From Solanum dulcamara (lineage: Eukaryota > Streptophyta > Magnoliopsida > Solanales > Solanaceae): DNA of 64,000 bases. The DNA is taken from NCBI RefSeq assembly GCF_947179165.1, contig NC_077237.1:14717523-14781522 (forward strand), given 5' to 3'. Shown one piece after another: positions 24,942 through 36,474 of this stretch. The notes beneath the pieces were generated by a model. It was not told the DNA's origin and made no database searches. It was given only the letters and a program-made list of their open reading frames with translations. Both the position numbers and the translations under genes were made by a program. The stretch's first letter is position 1, and every line of letters begins with the position of its first letter.

Positions 24942-27900
24942 TCAAAATGCACAAATGAATTCAATGTCAAGAAAAGGGACATTACCTTCGACATCCTCCT
25001 CGGTAGGCACGAATAGATGTGGATATTTAGATTTCATGGATTCCTCCGCTTCCCATGTGGCTTCCTCAACAAGTTGATTCCTCCACAGGACCTTGACTGA
25101 GGCGACTTCTTTGTTCCTCAATTTGCGGATTTGGCGATCAAGAATCTGGACTGGGACCTCTTCATAAGACAAGCTATCCTTAATTGCAACGCTGTCAATG
25201 GGGACTACCAACGAGGGATCGCCCAAGAACTTTTTCAACATTGAAATGTGGAACACCGGATGAATAGAAGCTAGCTCTGAGGGTAAGTCCAACTCATAAG
25301 CAACACTCCCGATCCGCCTCAAAATTTGGTACGGACCAATGTATCGGGGACTAAGTTTCCCCTTTTTTCCAAACCTCATGACTCTCTTCATGGGTGACGC
25401 TTTCAAATACACCCAATCATCCACCTCAAACTCTAAGTCTCTCCTACTCACATCGGTGTAAGATTTTTGGCGACTTTGGGCTGTCTTTAGCCTCTCTCGG
25501 ATAATTCGTACCTTCTCCATGGCTTGGTGAACGAGGTCAGGCCCAATCAACTCGGCTTCACCAACTTCAAACCACCCAATGGGCGATCTACACCTCCTCC
25601 CATACAAGGCTTCATAAGGAGCCATTTGAATGCTTGCATGATAGCTATTGTTATATGCAAACTCTATGAGAGGCAAGTGATCATCCCAATTTCCCTTGAA
25701 GTCAAGCACACACGCCCTCAACATATCTTCCAATGTCTGAATTGTACACTCTGCTTGGCCATCTGTCTGGAGATGGAAGGCTGTACTCAAGTTCACCCTC
25801 GAACCTAATCCCTTCTGAAAGGATTTCCAAAATTGGGAAGTGAATTGAGCTCCTCTGTCTCAGATAATAGACAAGGGGACCCCATGCAATCTGACGATCT
25901 CCTGTATATACAACTTTGCATAATCTTCCGCGGTGTCAGTAATCTTAACCGCCAAGAAGTGAGATGATTTCGTCATTCTATCCACAATCACCCAAATGGA
26001 ATCATGTTGCTTTCGGGACTTCGGCAAGCCTGTAATAAAGTCCATGTTGATCATCTCCCACTCCCATTCTGGAATTTCTATGTTTTGGGCTAGACCACAT
26101 GACCTTTGATGCTCAACCTTCACCTATTGGCAATTCGAGCACTTGGAAACAAATTCCGCAATATCCTTCTTCATCCCACTCCACCAATAGATTTCCTTCA
26201 AGTTATGATACATTTTCGTGGAGCCTGGATGAATGGAGTACCTGGAACTATGCGCTTCGGCCATAATCCTCTCTCGAACATCATCGACATCCGGCACACA
26301 TAATCTATTTTGGTACCTCAACACACCATCTCCCCCTTTGGTGAAAACCATTACCTCTTGTTTGTGAACAATTCCCTTTAATTGGAGAAGGATGGGATCT
26401 TGGTCTTGCTTCTCCTTTACCTCTGCCACAAGTGAGGACGTAGACCCATCCTAAATAGTAATTCCGCATTTATTGTTCTCTTCCAGATGAACTCCCAATC
26501 GGGCTAATCTGTGTACCTCTATCGCCAATTCTCTCCTTCCTTCCTCCACGTGGGCAGTGCTACCTATAGACAACCTGCTAAGAGCATCAGCAACAACATT
26601 AGCTTTACCTGGGTGGTAGAGGATGCTCATATCATAGTCCTTGAGTAGCTCAAGCCATATCCTTTGCCTCAGGTTGAGTTCCCTCTAGCTAAAGACGTAT
26701 TGTAAACTCTTGTGATCGGTGAATACATCGATATGCACTCCATACAGGTAGTGGCACTAGATTTTAAGCGCAAACACCACAGCCGCCAGTTCAAGGTCAT
26801 GAGTTGGGTAATTCCTCTCGTGAACCTTAAGCTGTCTTGAAGCATAGGCTATCACCTTCCCCCTTTGCATCAACACACAACCCAAACCAATTCTGGATGC
26901 ATCACAATAGATCACAAAACCCTATGTACCATCGGGCAAGGTTAGAACAGGGGCAGTGGTTAGCTTAGTCTTCAATTTCTGGAAACTTTCCTCACAAGCC
27001 TCGGATCATTGGAACTTAGCCTTCTTTTAAGTCAGCTTAGTCAATGGTGATGATATGGAGGAGAATCCCTCTACGAACCTTCGATAATAGCCAGCCAAAC
27101 CCAAGAAGCTCCTTATCTCTATCGGGGATGTGGGTCTGGGCCAACTCTTCACTGCCTCAATTTTCTGAGCATCAACCTGAATACCATCTCCATATATAAT
27201 GTGGCCTAGGAAGGCCACTGATGCAAGCCAAAATTCACATTTGGAGAACTTTGCATACAATAGCTGATCTCTCAAAGTTTGCAAGACGACTCTAAGATGA
27301 TGGGCATGCTCCTCCTTATTCTTGGAGTAAACCAGTATATCATCTATGAACACAATCACAAACATATCAAGATATGGCTTGAATACTCGGTTCATGAGAT
27401 CCATAAAAGCGGCGGGGGCATTAGTCAACCCAAAGGACATGACCAAGAATTCAAAGTGGCCATAACGAGTCCGGAAAGCAGTCTTCGGAATATCGCATTC
27501 TCTCACCTTCAACTGGTGGTAACCGGATCTCAAGTCTATCTTTGAGAAGCACGTGGCACCCTAAAGCAGATCAAATAAATCATCTATTCTGGGGAGAGGG
27601 TATTTGTTCTTTATGGTGACCTTATTCAGCTGCATGTAGTCAATACACATTCTAAGGGACCCATCTTTCTTTCGAACAAATAGGACCGGAGCTCCCCATG
27701 GTGAGACACTCGGCCTAATAAATCCCTTATCTAATAAGTCTTTCAACTGCTCCTTTAACTCTCTCAACTCGGCTGGGGCCATTCTATAAGGAGGAATTGA
27801 GATAGGCTGGGTATCAGGAAGAACATTAATTCCGAAGTCGATCTCCCTATCAGGAGGGACTCCAGGCAGATCTTCAGGAAAGACATCTGGAAACTCGTTG

Positions 27901-29683
27901 ATAATCGGAACCGACTCAAGGGATGGAGACTCAATATTGTCACCTTTTACTCGGACAATGTGATAAATACACCCTTTTGAGATTAGCTTCCTGGCCCTAA
28001 GGTATGAAATAAACTTACCCTTAGGCGCAATCGGACTACCCTTCCACTCTATGACAGCCTCATTCGGGAATTTGAACGTGATAATCTGAGTTCTACAATC
28101 AATAGAGGCATGACAGACATAGAGCCAGTCTACGCCAACAATCACGTCAAAGTCAACCATGTCCAACTCAACTAGGTCGGCCAAGGTATCCCTGTGATAA
28201 ATGGACAAGTGCAATCTCTATAGACTCTCTCAGCTAAGACAGAATCACCAACAGGAGTGGCCACACTAAAAGGCTCAAGAAGACGTTCAAGAATTTTATC
28301 GAATTTACTAGCCACATAAGGAGTCACAAAAGATAGGGTGGCACCCGGATCCATCAATACATAACAATCAAAAGAAGAGACTCGAATCATACCCGTCACG
28401 ACATTTGGAGAGTTCTCCTAATCTTGGCGACTACCCATGGCATATAGGCGGTTGGTACCTCCGCTGGTGCCTGAAGTAGTGCCCCTCTGATTACCTCTAG
28501 CCAGCGGTGCGGTGACAGAATGCTGGGCTCTATTTCCCTCTGTTGGACACTCCCTCTGAAAATGGCCCATTTAGCCGCATTTATAACAACCAACCCTTCC
28601 CTCTCTGCATTCTCCAAAGTGGAGCCTACCACATTTACTGCATGATGGCTTCTCCCTCGCACCTTGACTTGCACTGACCTGGGATTGAGAACCCTGGGGT
28701 CTGAAACTCTAACAACTCTGTCCCTACCTATCATACCTGTTCTGCGGCATCGGTGCACTGGCGGTAGATGAGGCATAGTTGAAAGGCCTCTTCTGGAAGA
28801 AGGACCTGCTTTCCTTGCTTTGCCTCTGCTCATTCTCATGCCCAGATGACCTTGCCTTTTTGCTCAGGTGCTCTTCTCTGTCTTTTGTCTTCTCCTCCTC
28901 TACCTGTTGAGCATACACCATTAATCTGGAAAGATCCATATCCGAGATCAACAATGCTGCCTTGCACTCCTTCTTCACATGCCTCCCTAATCCGGAGACG
29001 AACTTCCTCATCTTTATCCTCACATCAGGAATCATTTCTGGAGCATACCTGGACAGATGGATGAACTTTAGGCCATACTCCTTAACCGACATACCTTCCT
29101 GTTTTAGATTAACAAATTCCTCCACCTTCGCTTCCCTCAATTCTCGGGGAAAGAAGTGGTCAAAAAAAGCTCCCTCAAATTCATCCCACCTAGCAGGTTC
29201 AGCATCCTCACCCCTACTCTACTCCCATTGGTTATACCAAATTTTGGCCACGTCTTTGAGTTGATAAGACACCAACTCGACCCCCTCAATTTCCGTAGTA
29301 TGCATAGCTTTCAGAATCTTCCATATTTCATCAATAAAGTTCTGGGGGTCTTCATCAACCTTAGAACCCGTAAATGCCGGTGGATTCATCCTCAGAAAGT
29401 CTCTAATTCTAATAGCAGCAGATGGCTCCTGGGAACTAGAGCTGAGAGTCGGCGAACTCTGGTTACCATTTCGGGCAGTCATTAGTTGCGTAAGCATTGC
29501 AATTGCCCCTCGAAATTCAGCCTCTGATGTGGGTGCAGGTGGGGTAGACGGCACTTGGGGTGCCTCCGCATATCTCGCGGGTCGGCCTCTAGCCCTTGTT
29601 GGGCGGGCCTCTGACTGTGGCATCCCTGCATTATCAACATTCCTCTGACTAGCAGTACATTTTGGAGGCATTAATTGTAACAT
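24942..29683 (-). pseudogene. gag-pol polyprotein remnant of element C
   Basis: Gag lies at 28724-29683. Its CCHC knuckle at 28550-28592 contains a stop. The protease motif MDPGATLSFV is near 28330. RT lies at 27027-28214 with FIDDILVYS, RNase H at about 26460-27000 (no long frame), the integrase zinc-binding and core regions at 25700-26429, and the integrase C-terminus plus chromodomain-like tail at 24942-25796 (KVLWRNQLVEEATWEAEES). Stops include TAG at 27561-27563, 26685-26687, 26757-26759 and 26124-26126, three at Gln positions and one at a Trp position. The family cuts and copies element RNA into DNA; the chromodomain targets heterochromatin. This copy cannot make a full polyprotein. Confidence 0.93.
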
Positions 29684-29871
29684 ATAAACGCACGAATTAG
29701 AAGAGAAGTTTCATAGAGTTTAACTCCATCGCACGAATTCAGAGTATGAAAGAAGTGAAACAATTTCTAATGTCCTATAGCCTCCTGCTTATAAGTGTGG
29801 TGCACAACACACTCATAAGCAAGACTCTACTAGACACGGCTTCATAGACTCCCTGGTACACTTGAACTCTG

Positions 29872-29884
29872 TGCTCTAATACCA
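29872..29884 (-). other. Primer binding site of element C, two mismatches
   Basis: The minus strand reads TGGTATTAGAGCA, against the usual TGGTATCAGAGCC. Both changes are compatible with decay. It lies four bases from the 5' LTR at 29889. Confidence 0.85.
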
Positions 29885-31616
29885 TATTTGTCACGCCCCG
29901 GGAGGGTACCCTAGACGTAACTGGCACCCGAAGGCCATTTCTGACCTCCGAGCGAACCACCTGGTCCAGTCACTCATTCGTTCATTCACATTCTCTTAGC
30001 GAAACTCAATTAAAGAAATACTTTTCATACTATAAGGGCCGAAGGCTAAACATTTACAACCCAACAAGAATAGTAAATTAAGACTCCTCAAGATAACAGT
30101 TTGATCCTCCCCACACTCCAGTCTACGAAGCCTCTATTCAAGTCTAAAAGGTGCCAATGACAAGCCCATGGCTACCAACAATCTAAATAAAAGAAGAGAC
30201 AACAAAACTGTACAAGAAGGCCCAATATCCTCCGGGAACTAGGAGGGCTCACCGACTGGCTGGAAGTGTATGTGGATCTTCAATGGAGCGTCGGTTGATG
30301 ATCTCTAGTACCTGTCTCTGCATCATGAAACGATGCAGGCCAAATGGCGTTAGTACATGGAATGTACGAGTATGTAAAATGGCCGGATGAAACCACATTA
30401 AGAAAACATCAATATCAACTCAGGACCTCAACTCATACATGTATACATCACAACTCACTCAATGTCCTAAGTCCAACAAGAATAGTTTAGACAGGACTAA
30501 CTCATAAGCCACTTAACTCAACTGACTCGGAGTACTAACAAGGCCTAAATGGGAGTTTCTCTTAACCGACAACCATCACCTATGAGCCGGTGATAGTACA
30601 ACAATCCGACGTTGTTGCCACGTCCGTCCATACCTTGCCAGGGTATGAACGCCTCTCTAATCATGAGTACCATCGATTAGTCAAGTCCTATCATTTCAGG
30701 ACAATACAAATGGGAAACATCCGACTTTAACGGTTCAATCCCACGGGAAGCATCCGACTTTAATGGTTCCAATCCCTCGGGAAGCATCTGACTTTAACGG
30801 TTCCATCCCTACCTACGTTGGCGGTGTAGTTTCTGGGGTTCGAGTATGGACTATACTCTCACCCGCTTTGGTGCTCGATACTCCTCCCATGACTCTATGC
30901 TCATAAGACTCCTCAAATCATCTCAAACAAGCCCTCACGGCTAGTTTCATGTGGTACAATACCACCTCATCAACTCGGTTCTCATTTGCAATTCAATTGA
31001 GGCACAATGACAAGTCTCATTTAGGACTTTGTCCACTTGCCAATTCTTTCCTCATATCAACTCAATCAAGCCTCCTCTATATGAACATTTATGACATCTC
31101 CTTAAGATTTAACACAACTCTATGACTTCAACTTAATCATTCAAATAGAATAGCGCATTTAAGGAAATTGACTTAAACAACATATTCACATGGCTAAAGA
31201 GGTCAACAAAACATAACAACAATTCATCTCCATCAATTCATACTAATCATGAAAGAATTTAAGGACTTCTTGGTTCAACAACATCAACACATATAGCATT
31301 ATATAAATAGGAGACAAAGTTCATATAGACGTACACCATACCAAGAACTCTATTTTTCATGAATATCTAACCTCAAGCAAGAATAGGGCACATGGGTGAA
31401 CTTAGCCCATGTTTTGGATAGCCTTACATACCTTGTTTGAAGACTTTGAAGAAACCTTGATGTTGGGTCTTCAATGGGGGACTCAAATCTTGAAGCTCTT
31501 GGACTCTTTTTGTTGGAAATGGAGAAGATGAAGAAGAGAGAGAGAGAGAAGCTCCTAGGGCATTTTAGAGAGAGAGTGGGGGCTGTCAAATGGGTTCCCA
31601 AAACACCAAGGGTTAC

Positions 31617-31624
31617 ATATATAT
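31617..31624 (-). promoter_or_regulatory. Probable TATA box of the element C 5' LTR
   Basis: TATATATA at the position equivalent to 24043-24050. In the 5' LTR it would drive the element transcript leftwards. Confidence 0.5.
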
Positions 31625-31684
31625 AATTTGGGTAAGTTCCCAAATTGCCCCTCCTCAAAAGTTCTGAAAATAGGCTAAAACGCC

Positions 31685-31975
31685 CTTGGCGCGATAGTGG
31701 CGCGTCGCGCCCTTACAGCTCCAAGGCCAATCACGCCTAAAACTTGCACAACTTTTAGTGGCGCATCGCGCCAGGGACCAAACTACTGAGGCATGTTTCT
31801 GGCGCGATAGTGGCGCATCGCGCCCTTACAGCGCCAAGCCCATTGTTCTGAATTCTGGGAATTTGGCCTGAAAAACCCTGCACAACTTTTAGTGGCGCGT
31901 CGCACCAGGGACCAAACTACTGAGGCATGTTTTTGGCGCGATAGTGGCGCGTCGCGCCCTTACAGCACCAAGGCC
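31685..31975 (-). repeat. CpG-rich GGCGCG repeat in the C 5' LTR
   Basis: Same array as at 24111-24400, with a few CpG positions changed to CA or TG (for example GTCGCACC). Confidence 0.85.
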
Positions 31976-32390
31976 AGTTCCCCAACAGTTGCAACTCAGG
32001 CCAAAAAATGAAATTCCTGTCGTGCTAGTTCATCTTAGGATCGTCATATCTTTTGACTCCAAACTCCAAACTTTACGTTCTTGGTGGCGTTGGAAAGAAG
32101 AGTCGACGACCTTTAATTTGATAGGTCGTGGGCCACCCAGATTGATGCCTTTCAAAAGATAAGGTCGTTAAAAGTCGACCCTTACATGAACTCGTCCTAA
32201 ACTTAGCCACAACGGATCTCTTGGACTTAGCTCAGTCCTAGGGGTCCTCAATGACCCCACATCACCTCCAACGCTCCTAATTCTCAGGGACTCATCTTAA
32301 CTCAAGCACATACTTTGAAATAAATACGATGGGCCCCACACATATACAAAGAAGGCCCGAATCTTAGGGAAAATTTTGAGGGGTGTTACA

Positions 32391-32701
32391 CTAATCTCCA
32401 TGATCTTAACAATATTATGGATACTATCAACAAACTATTGTGGATCCTCGTCAACTTTAGAACCCCAAAACTCTGGAGGATTCATCCTCATGAAATCATA
32501 AACTCTTATTGCCGATGTACTAATATTCGGATTCATGGGAGCAACCACCTCATGGTTTACTTGAGCCATAATGGCTTGAGAAAGTACTTGGAAGGCCGCT
32601 CGAAACTAGGCATTGGAAACTTGATCATTCATAGGGTTATTCGGAGCTTGTTGCTCATCTTCAACCTCGTTTCTTCTAACGGGGTATTTTTGTGTAGGCA
32701 T
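32391..32701 (-). pseudogene. gag N-terminus of element H
   Basis: It starts at the Met codon 32699-32701 (MPTQKYPVRRNEVEDEQQ) and contains the conserved gag stretch RVYDFMRMNPPEFWGSKVD before element C interrupts it at 32395. Two TAG stops lie in frame, in NA-stop-FRAAF and DPQ-stop-FVD. The reading continues across element C at 22313. Confidence 0.85.
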
Positions 32702-32900
32702 ATTATAAAAATTACAAAGAACAATTGTTAGAGGAAAAAGACTTAACCACTCTATTGCACGACATAGATCATGAAAGAAGTGAGACCTTTTCTAAAACAT
32801 TTTATAGCCTCATATCCATGGATGTGGCGCACTTCACACCAATGAATAAGGCTCTACTTAACGCGGCATGTTAAACTCCCTAGGACTCTTCTAAACCTTA

Positions 32901-32913
32901 TGCTCTGATACCA
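32901..32913 (-). other. Primer binding site of element H
   Basis: The minus strand reads TGGTATCAGAGCA, one mismatch from the initiator Met tRNA complement. It is two bases from the 5' LTR start at 32916. Confidence 0.88.
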
Positions 32914-32915
32914 AG

Positions 32916-33620
32916 TGTATCATGACCCGACCTAAGTCCTAGTCGAAATAAGGCAATCGAGATGCAAAGGACCCCAACCATAAGCTGTCTTAGCATTCAT
33001 TACATACATAAGGTAAAGAACAATATAAAGATAAGAGGAAGTAATCATAAGTGGGGTAAGGGACTTAGGAAATCCAACTCTATAAACGTCCAAACTAGAC
33101 TACACCAATACATCGTCTAAACGTGACTCTAGTTTAACCTTCGACGGGGGCTTAGGACAAGCTCATAACTCACCCTAGCAATAGAAGAAATGTCTAAGCA
33201 ATAAAAACAGGAAATAAAGTCTTGTCCACGGTAGAATGAGGACTCACCAAACTGCAAATATACTAGTCTCTGAAGTTTTGTGAAGGGTGGTTCTTACAAC
33301 CCGTCTGAGCTTCTAGACCCGTCCTGCAAGTTCATAGACTTGGCCCTGAGAGGTCCTTGAAACTTGGACTCTGAACTTAGCTTACGAGGGGTTTCTACGA
33401 CCCGTCTTGACAAATCGTAGAATATCTCCTGAGGGCAACATCAAACTTTGCTCAAAGGGTCACTCTACGACCCAACCTTACGAGCCGTGGAAAGCTCTAC
33501 GAGCCGTAGAGGGACTCGTTTACATGGATGAGTTCGAAATTTTGAGACTTTTCTCCTTGGTTCCATTCTTTCCGACTTACGGGGTCTTACAATTTTCTTT
33601 ACAATAATTGCTCAAAAATG
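32916..33620 (-). repeat. 5' LTR of element H, rearranged
   Basis: 32916-33250 aligns with 20066-20400. Beyond that the two LTRs differ: 33251-33620 has CTACGACCCGTCTT and ACGAGCCGTAGA repeats that look like a U3 region. One LTR must carry an internal deletion. The outer boundary near 33620 is uncertain. Confidence 0.6.
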
Positions 33621-33768
33621 GAATTATTATATCCAAAATCTATATCTATATATAATATGAAGCTAATTTAAGGGCAATGTGATGTGACATCGCTGTGTGG
33701 TAAATGTGATTCACTATGATTCAATTAAAAAAAAGATGCAAGTGTTACACAATTTGGTTAGACTTTGC

Positions 33769-33770
<2 letters not shown>

Positions 33771-33802
<32 letters not shown>
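33771..33802. repeat. (AT)16 microsatellite
   Basis: Uninterrupted AT dinucleotide run. Confidence 0.95.
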
Positions 33803-33807
<5 letters not shown>

Positions 33808-34653
33808 ACAAGGCACGATAATAAATATTATCATAAGAGAACCGGTTAAATAAAAATTAAAAGGAGACTAGAGATGACGAATTTGAAGAGAAAAAGAAAC
33901 AAAGAAAGAAAAAAGATAGATTTGATTTATTATATTTTTCTTTTCAATTTTATAAAAAAATGGTAAATGAAAAGGCAAAGATAGAAGAAGAGTGGTAGGT
34001 AGGTAAGAAGTCAAGGAAAGGAGGAGAAAAAAAAAAGGAAAGTAGATATGTGATATAAAATACAATATTATGTAGATGGAACATATAAATTGAGACGGGT
34101 ATTTATATAGTTGCCATTCTTTTTAGATTTTATATATATGTGTGTGTGACAATATTAAAGATTAAATCTCCAATGAAAGGAAATAGGATTAAATACTTAT
34201 TTTTAAATGTATAAAGGAAAATTATGTTTCAAATTTATCACTCATATACACATTAAGAGATCAACTAATCTACAAATTTTGTAACACTTTGAAAGTGATG
34301 AAAAATTAGATGAAAGTAAATACTAAAGTAAGTATTATTTATAAATTAGATCAAAACTCTAGAAATTTCATGTATATATTAGAGACTAAAATATTTTATC
34401 ATTTGCATGTTATAAAAATATTGTTTGAAAAAACTTAGTACTTTGCGCGGCAATGTTTGGGAAATTCTGAGTTGTTAATGAGTGATGAATTGTGGAGATG
34501 GCAAGGCCACTCATAGGTGACACTTAGCAAAATATGAAACCACTATATTAGGGGCACACATGCGTTAGCTTCACGTTCCTTCTGATTTTTCAATTATTAA
34601 ATCAAATTAATTATGTCAAATTTATAAATAAATAAAATCAATAAAAATTGTAA
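33803..34653. other. AT-rich intergenic DNA without a recognisable gene
   Basis: The open frame on the minus strand at 33868-34065 encodes a low-complexity Phe/Leu/Ser peptide from purine-rich DNA and has no family features. Nothing else is seen. Confidence 0.6.
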
Positions 34654-35091
34654 GGAAAAATTACGCGGATAAGCAAATATATAGTAATTAATTAGCTAAT
34701 ATAGTTATAGTTTGAATTAATTATGGCTCGCGACAAACATCTAGCTGTAATTACAGTTTGAATTTTGTATAATTCGCGTGATTATACAGTTGAGTTTTGT
34801 ATAATTCGCGTCATTTATACAAGCGTTGTGCGCGAATGAAATTGTATAGCGAAATATACAAACACTATAAATTATATTTCGAATTATATAAACGTTGTGC
34901 ATGAATTGTATAGTGAAATATACACATGTCATACAAAAACTGCCAATTGTATAACGAATTATACAAACGTATACAAATGTTGCGCGAATTATACAAATAC
35001 TGCTATAACTATAGCTACGAATTGTAATTAACAAACTATAGTTATAGAGCATAATTAAGATATTTTTGAGTGACTATATCAAAAATTCTCC
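34654..35091. mobile_element. MULE-type MITE with 9-bp target duplication
   Basis: 438 bp with imperfect terminal inverted repeats: GGAAAAATTACGCG on the left and GGAGAATTTTTGATA read inward from the right. Both include a TATAGTTATAGTTTG-like inner block. AAATTGTAA flanks both sides (34645-34653 and 35092-35100). A 9-bp duplication is typical of Mutator-like elements. The interior has several GAATTATACAAACG/CGAATTGTATAG motifs and encodes nothing. Confidence 0.82.
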
Positions 35092-35483
35092 AAATTGTAA
35101 TGCAAGAAAAATGATACATTAATATCGATTTAAAAATGAACCTTTTAGCTGTATGGCTTATTCAACAAAATTCCTTTCTTTAGGACTCCGCACTAGTTTC
35201 ATCCAGATTTTCTTGAGTTTAATTTATCTATAAATGTTCATGAGAAATGTGAAATTGCAATAATTAAGTCGGCGTTTCAATAATCTTTGTTTGAAATTTT
35301 TTAAAAAATAAAAATATAAGTTAAAAACTATATTATTCAAAAACCACAAAAAAATTATAGGAAGCTCCGACACTCAAATCCTTAGCTTAGCATAAACACG
35401 ATGATTTAACACTACGACACTTGTTAAGTTTTCTTACTTCGATAAGAAGGGCTTGTTCAGATTATAAGCACCTTATCTTCATT

Positions 35484-35720
35484 CTAAGATTGCAAGTTCG
35501 TACTACTAGATACAGTACATGTAGAGGGATCCTTTTCTAGATTATCAAAAATAATGGTCCCTTTGTCTATTTCCACTGCTTTGATAACAAAAGAGGGTGA
35601 TGTTGTCCATTTCACAAAAACTCCATTAGATTCCAATCTTGCTCCCTTCTTAGCCAGTAGGTTAGCCACGTAGTTCTGCTGTCTAAAGTTGTGCTTGATC
35701 AGCAGGCTCTTTAGTGGCAT
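35484..35720 (-). pseudogene. RNase H-like (RVT_3 type) fragment
   Basis: A 79-residue frame with HNFRQQNYVANLLAKKGARL resembles the C-terminal end of plant RNase H-like domains found in non-LTR retrotransposons and related host genes (the pattern of R-Q-N-x-V-A-x-x-L-A-K). The upstream catalytic residues are not present in this frame or just beyond it. No neighbouring LINE parts are seen. It is a short relic. Confidence 0.5.
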
Positions 35721-35760
35721 TCTATGTGTATTATATCTAGTAGTATGTGTATATATATTT

Positions 35761-35960
35761 GTTCAATTTTATACAAGTTTAATTATCTACTTGTGCACAT
35801 TGAAAGTTAAAGGGCATAAATCTCAATTGAGACCAAGTTAAAAGGCATGTTTAGGTATTATGCCTACTTGACGTGTCACTTAACTTGTCCTCAGCTGGCT
35901 TTAATGTCCTCCAATTTTGAATGTGCATAAATAAACACTTAAACTTGTATAAAATTAAAC
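35761..35960. mobile_element. Foldback element (MITE-like)
   Basis: The left arm (GTTCAATTTTATACAAGTTTAA, 35761-35812) and the right arm (CTTAAACTTGTATAAAATTAAAC, 35911-35960) are inverted copies of about 50 bp. The inner parts pair through TTGTGCACATTGAAA and AATTTTGAATGTGCATAA. No target duplication was identified, so the outer limits are uncertain. Confidence 0.55.
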
Positions 35961-36474
35961 AATTAAATTAAGACACTTAATCTTAATGAAAACAAATGAG
36001 GCCTTACTCTCAAGTGTAATTATCACAGCTGGCTGCAAAAAGTGAATATAAAAGTTATTGAATCCACTTATAAAGGCCTAAGTAGAGAGGTGGTTGATAA
36101 ATCATTAAAGGGAATGAAATTGTGGTCAAGAAAAAGTCATGGTAAATCTATCTAACTGACTGAAGATCTCAAAATCTAGGTTCAAGGAGATCAAATAAAA
36201 TAATGAATAACAGTTCACTATTGTCGGTAATCTTTCTCCTGTTACATGAATCCAATTTTCATTTCATCCGGGAATCCAATCCATTCTCGTGATAAGACAA
36301 CATTCATAAACAAGGATAAAATACCAAGATTTTAAAATAATTTCTAAGTTGACATGATATGATCAAATAATATATCCACGAGTTACATTTTTAGGAATCA
36401 CATATGTGAGTGTGAAGTCTAAGCCGCTTCAAGAAGAATTAGTGTAAGGTCAGTTCCTTATGCATTCATGAAAC

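Larger units (their letters stand above)
22314..32390 (-). mobile_element. Ty3/gypsy chromovirus element C, complete, nested in H
   Basis: A complete 10.08 kb element: LTR 22314-24816, interior 24817-29888, LTR 29889-32390. CTAAT flanks both ends (22309-22313 and 32391-32395), a perfect 5-bp target duplication. Both LTRs run TGTCACGCCC...GGTGTTACA on the plus strand. A hand count over the first 1.1 kb gives about 2 % difference between them, so the insertion is fairly recent. The integrase ends in a chromodomain-like tail, which places it among chromoviruses. Its gag-pol is broken by stops, so movement would have needed enzymes from another copy, or the decay followed insertion. Confidence 0.97.
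29889..32390 (-). repeat. 5' LTR of element C (2502 bp)
   Basis: It matches 22314-24816 throughout and holds the same GC-rich repeat (31685-31975), TATA box (31617-31624) and (GA)n run. The target duplication CTAAT follows at 32391. Confidence 0.95.
20066..33620 (-). mobile_element. Old, internally deleted gypsy element H, interrupted by element C
   Basis: Minus-strand remnant in two pieces: 20066-22313 and 32391-33620. Outside element C it has a left LTR (from 20066), a short RT fragment fused to gag, a gag start, a primer binding site (32901-32913) and a right LTR (from 32916). The LTR parts that can be compared (20066-20400 and 32916-33250) differ at roughly one base in eight, so this is an older insertion than C. 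Protease, most of RT, RNase H and integrase are missing. Confidence 0.8.

Noticed and set aside
32417..32731. 104-codon plus-strand frame
   Set aside because: It is antisense to the gag start of element H.
33868..34065. Possible membrane protein rich in Phe and Leu
   Set aside because: It arises from a purine-rich stretch (GAAAGAAAAAAG type) read on the other strand; low complexity.
34741..35052. 103-codon minus-strand frame
   Set aside because: It is produced by the repeated ATTATACAA motifs of the MITE at 34654-35091.
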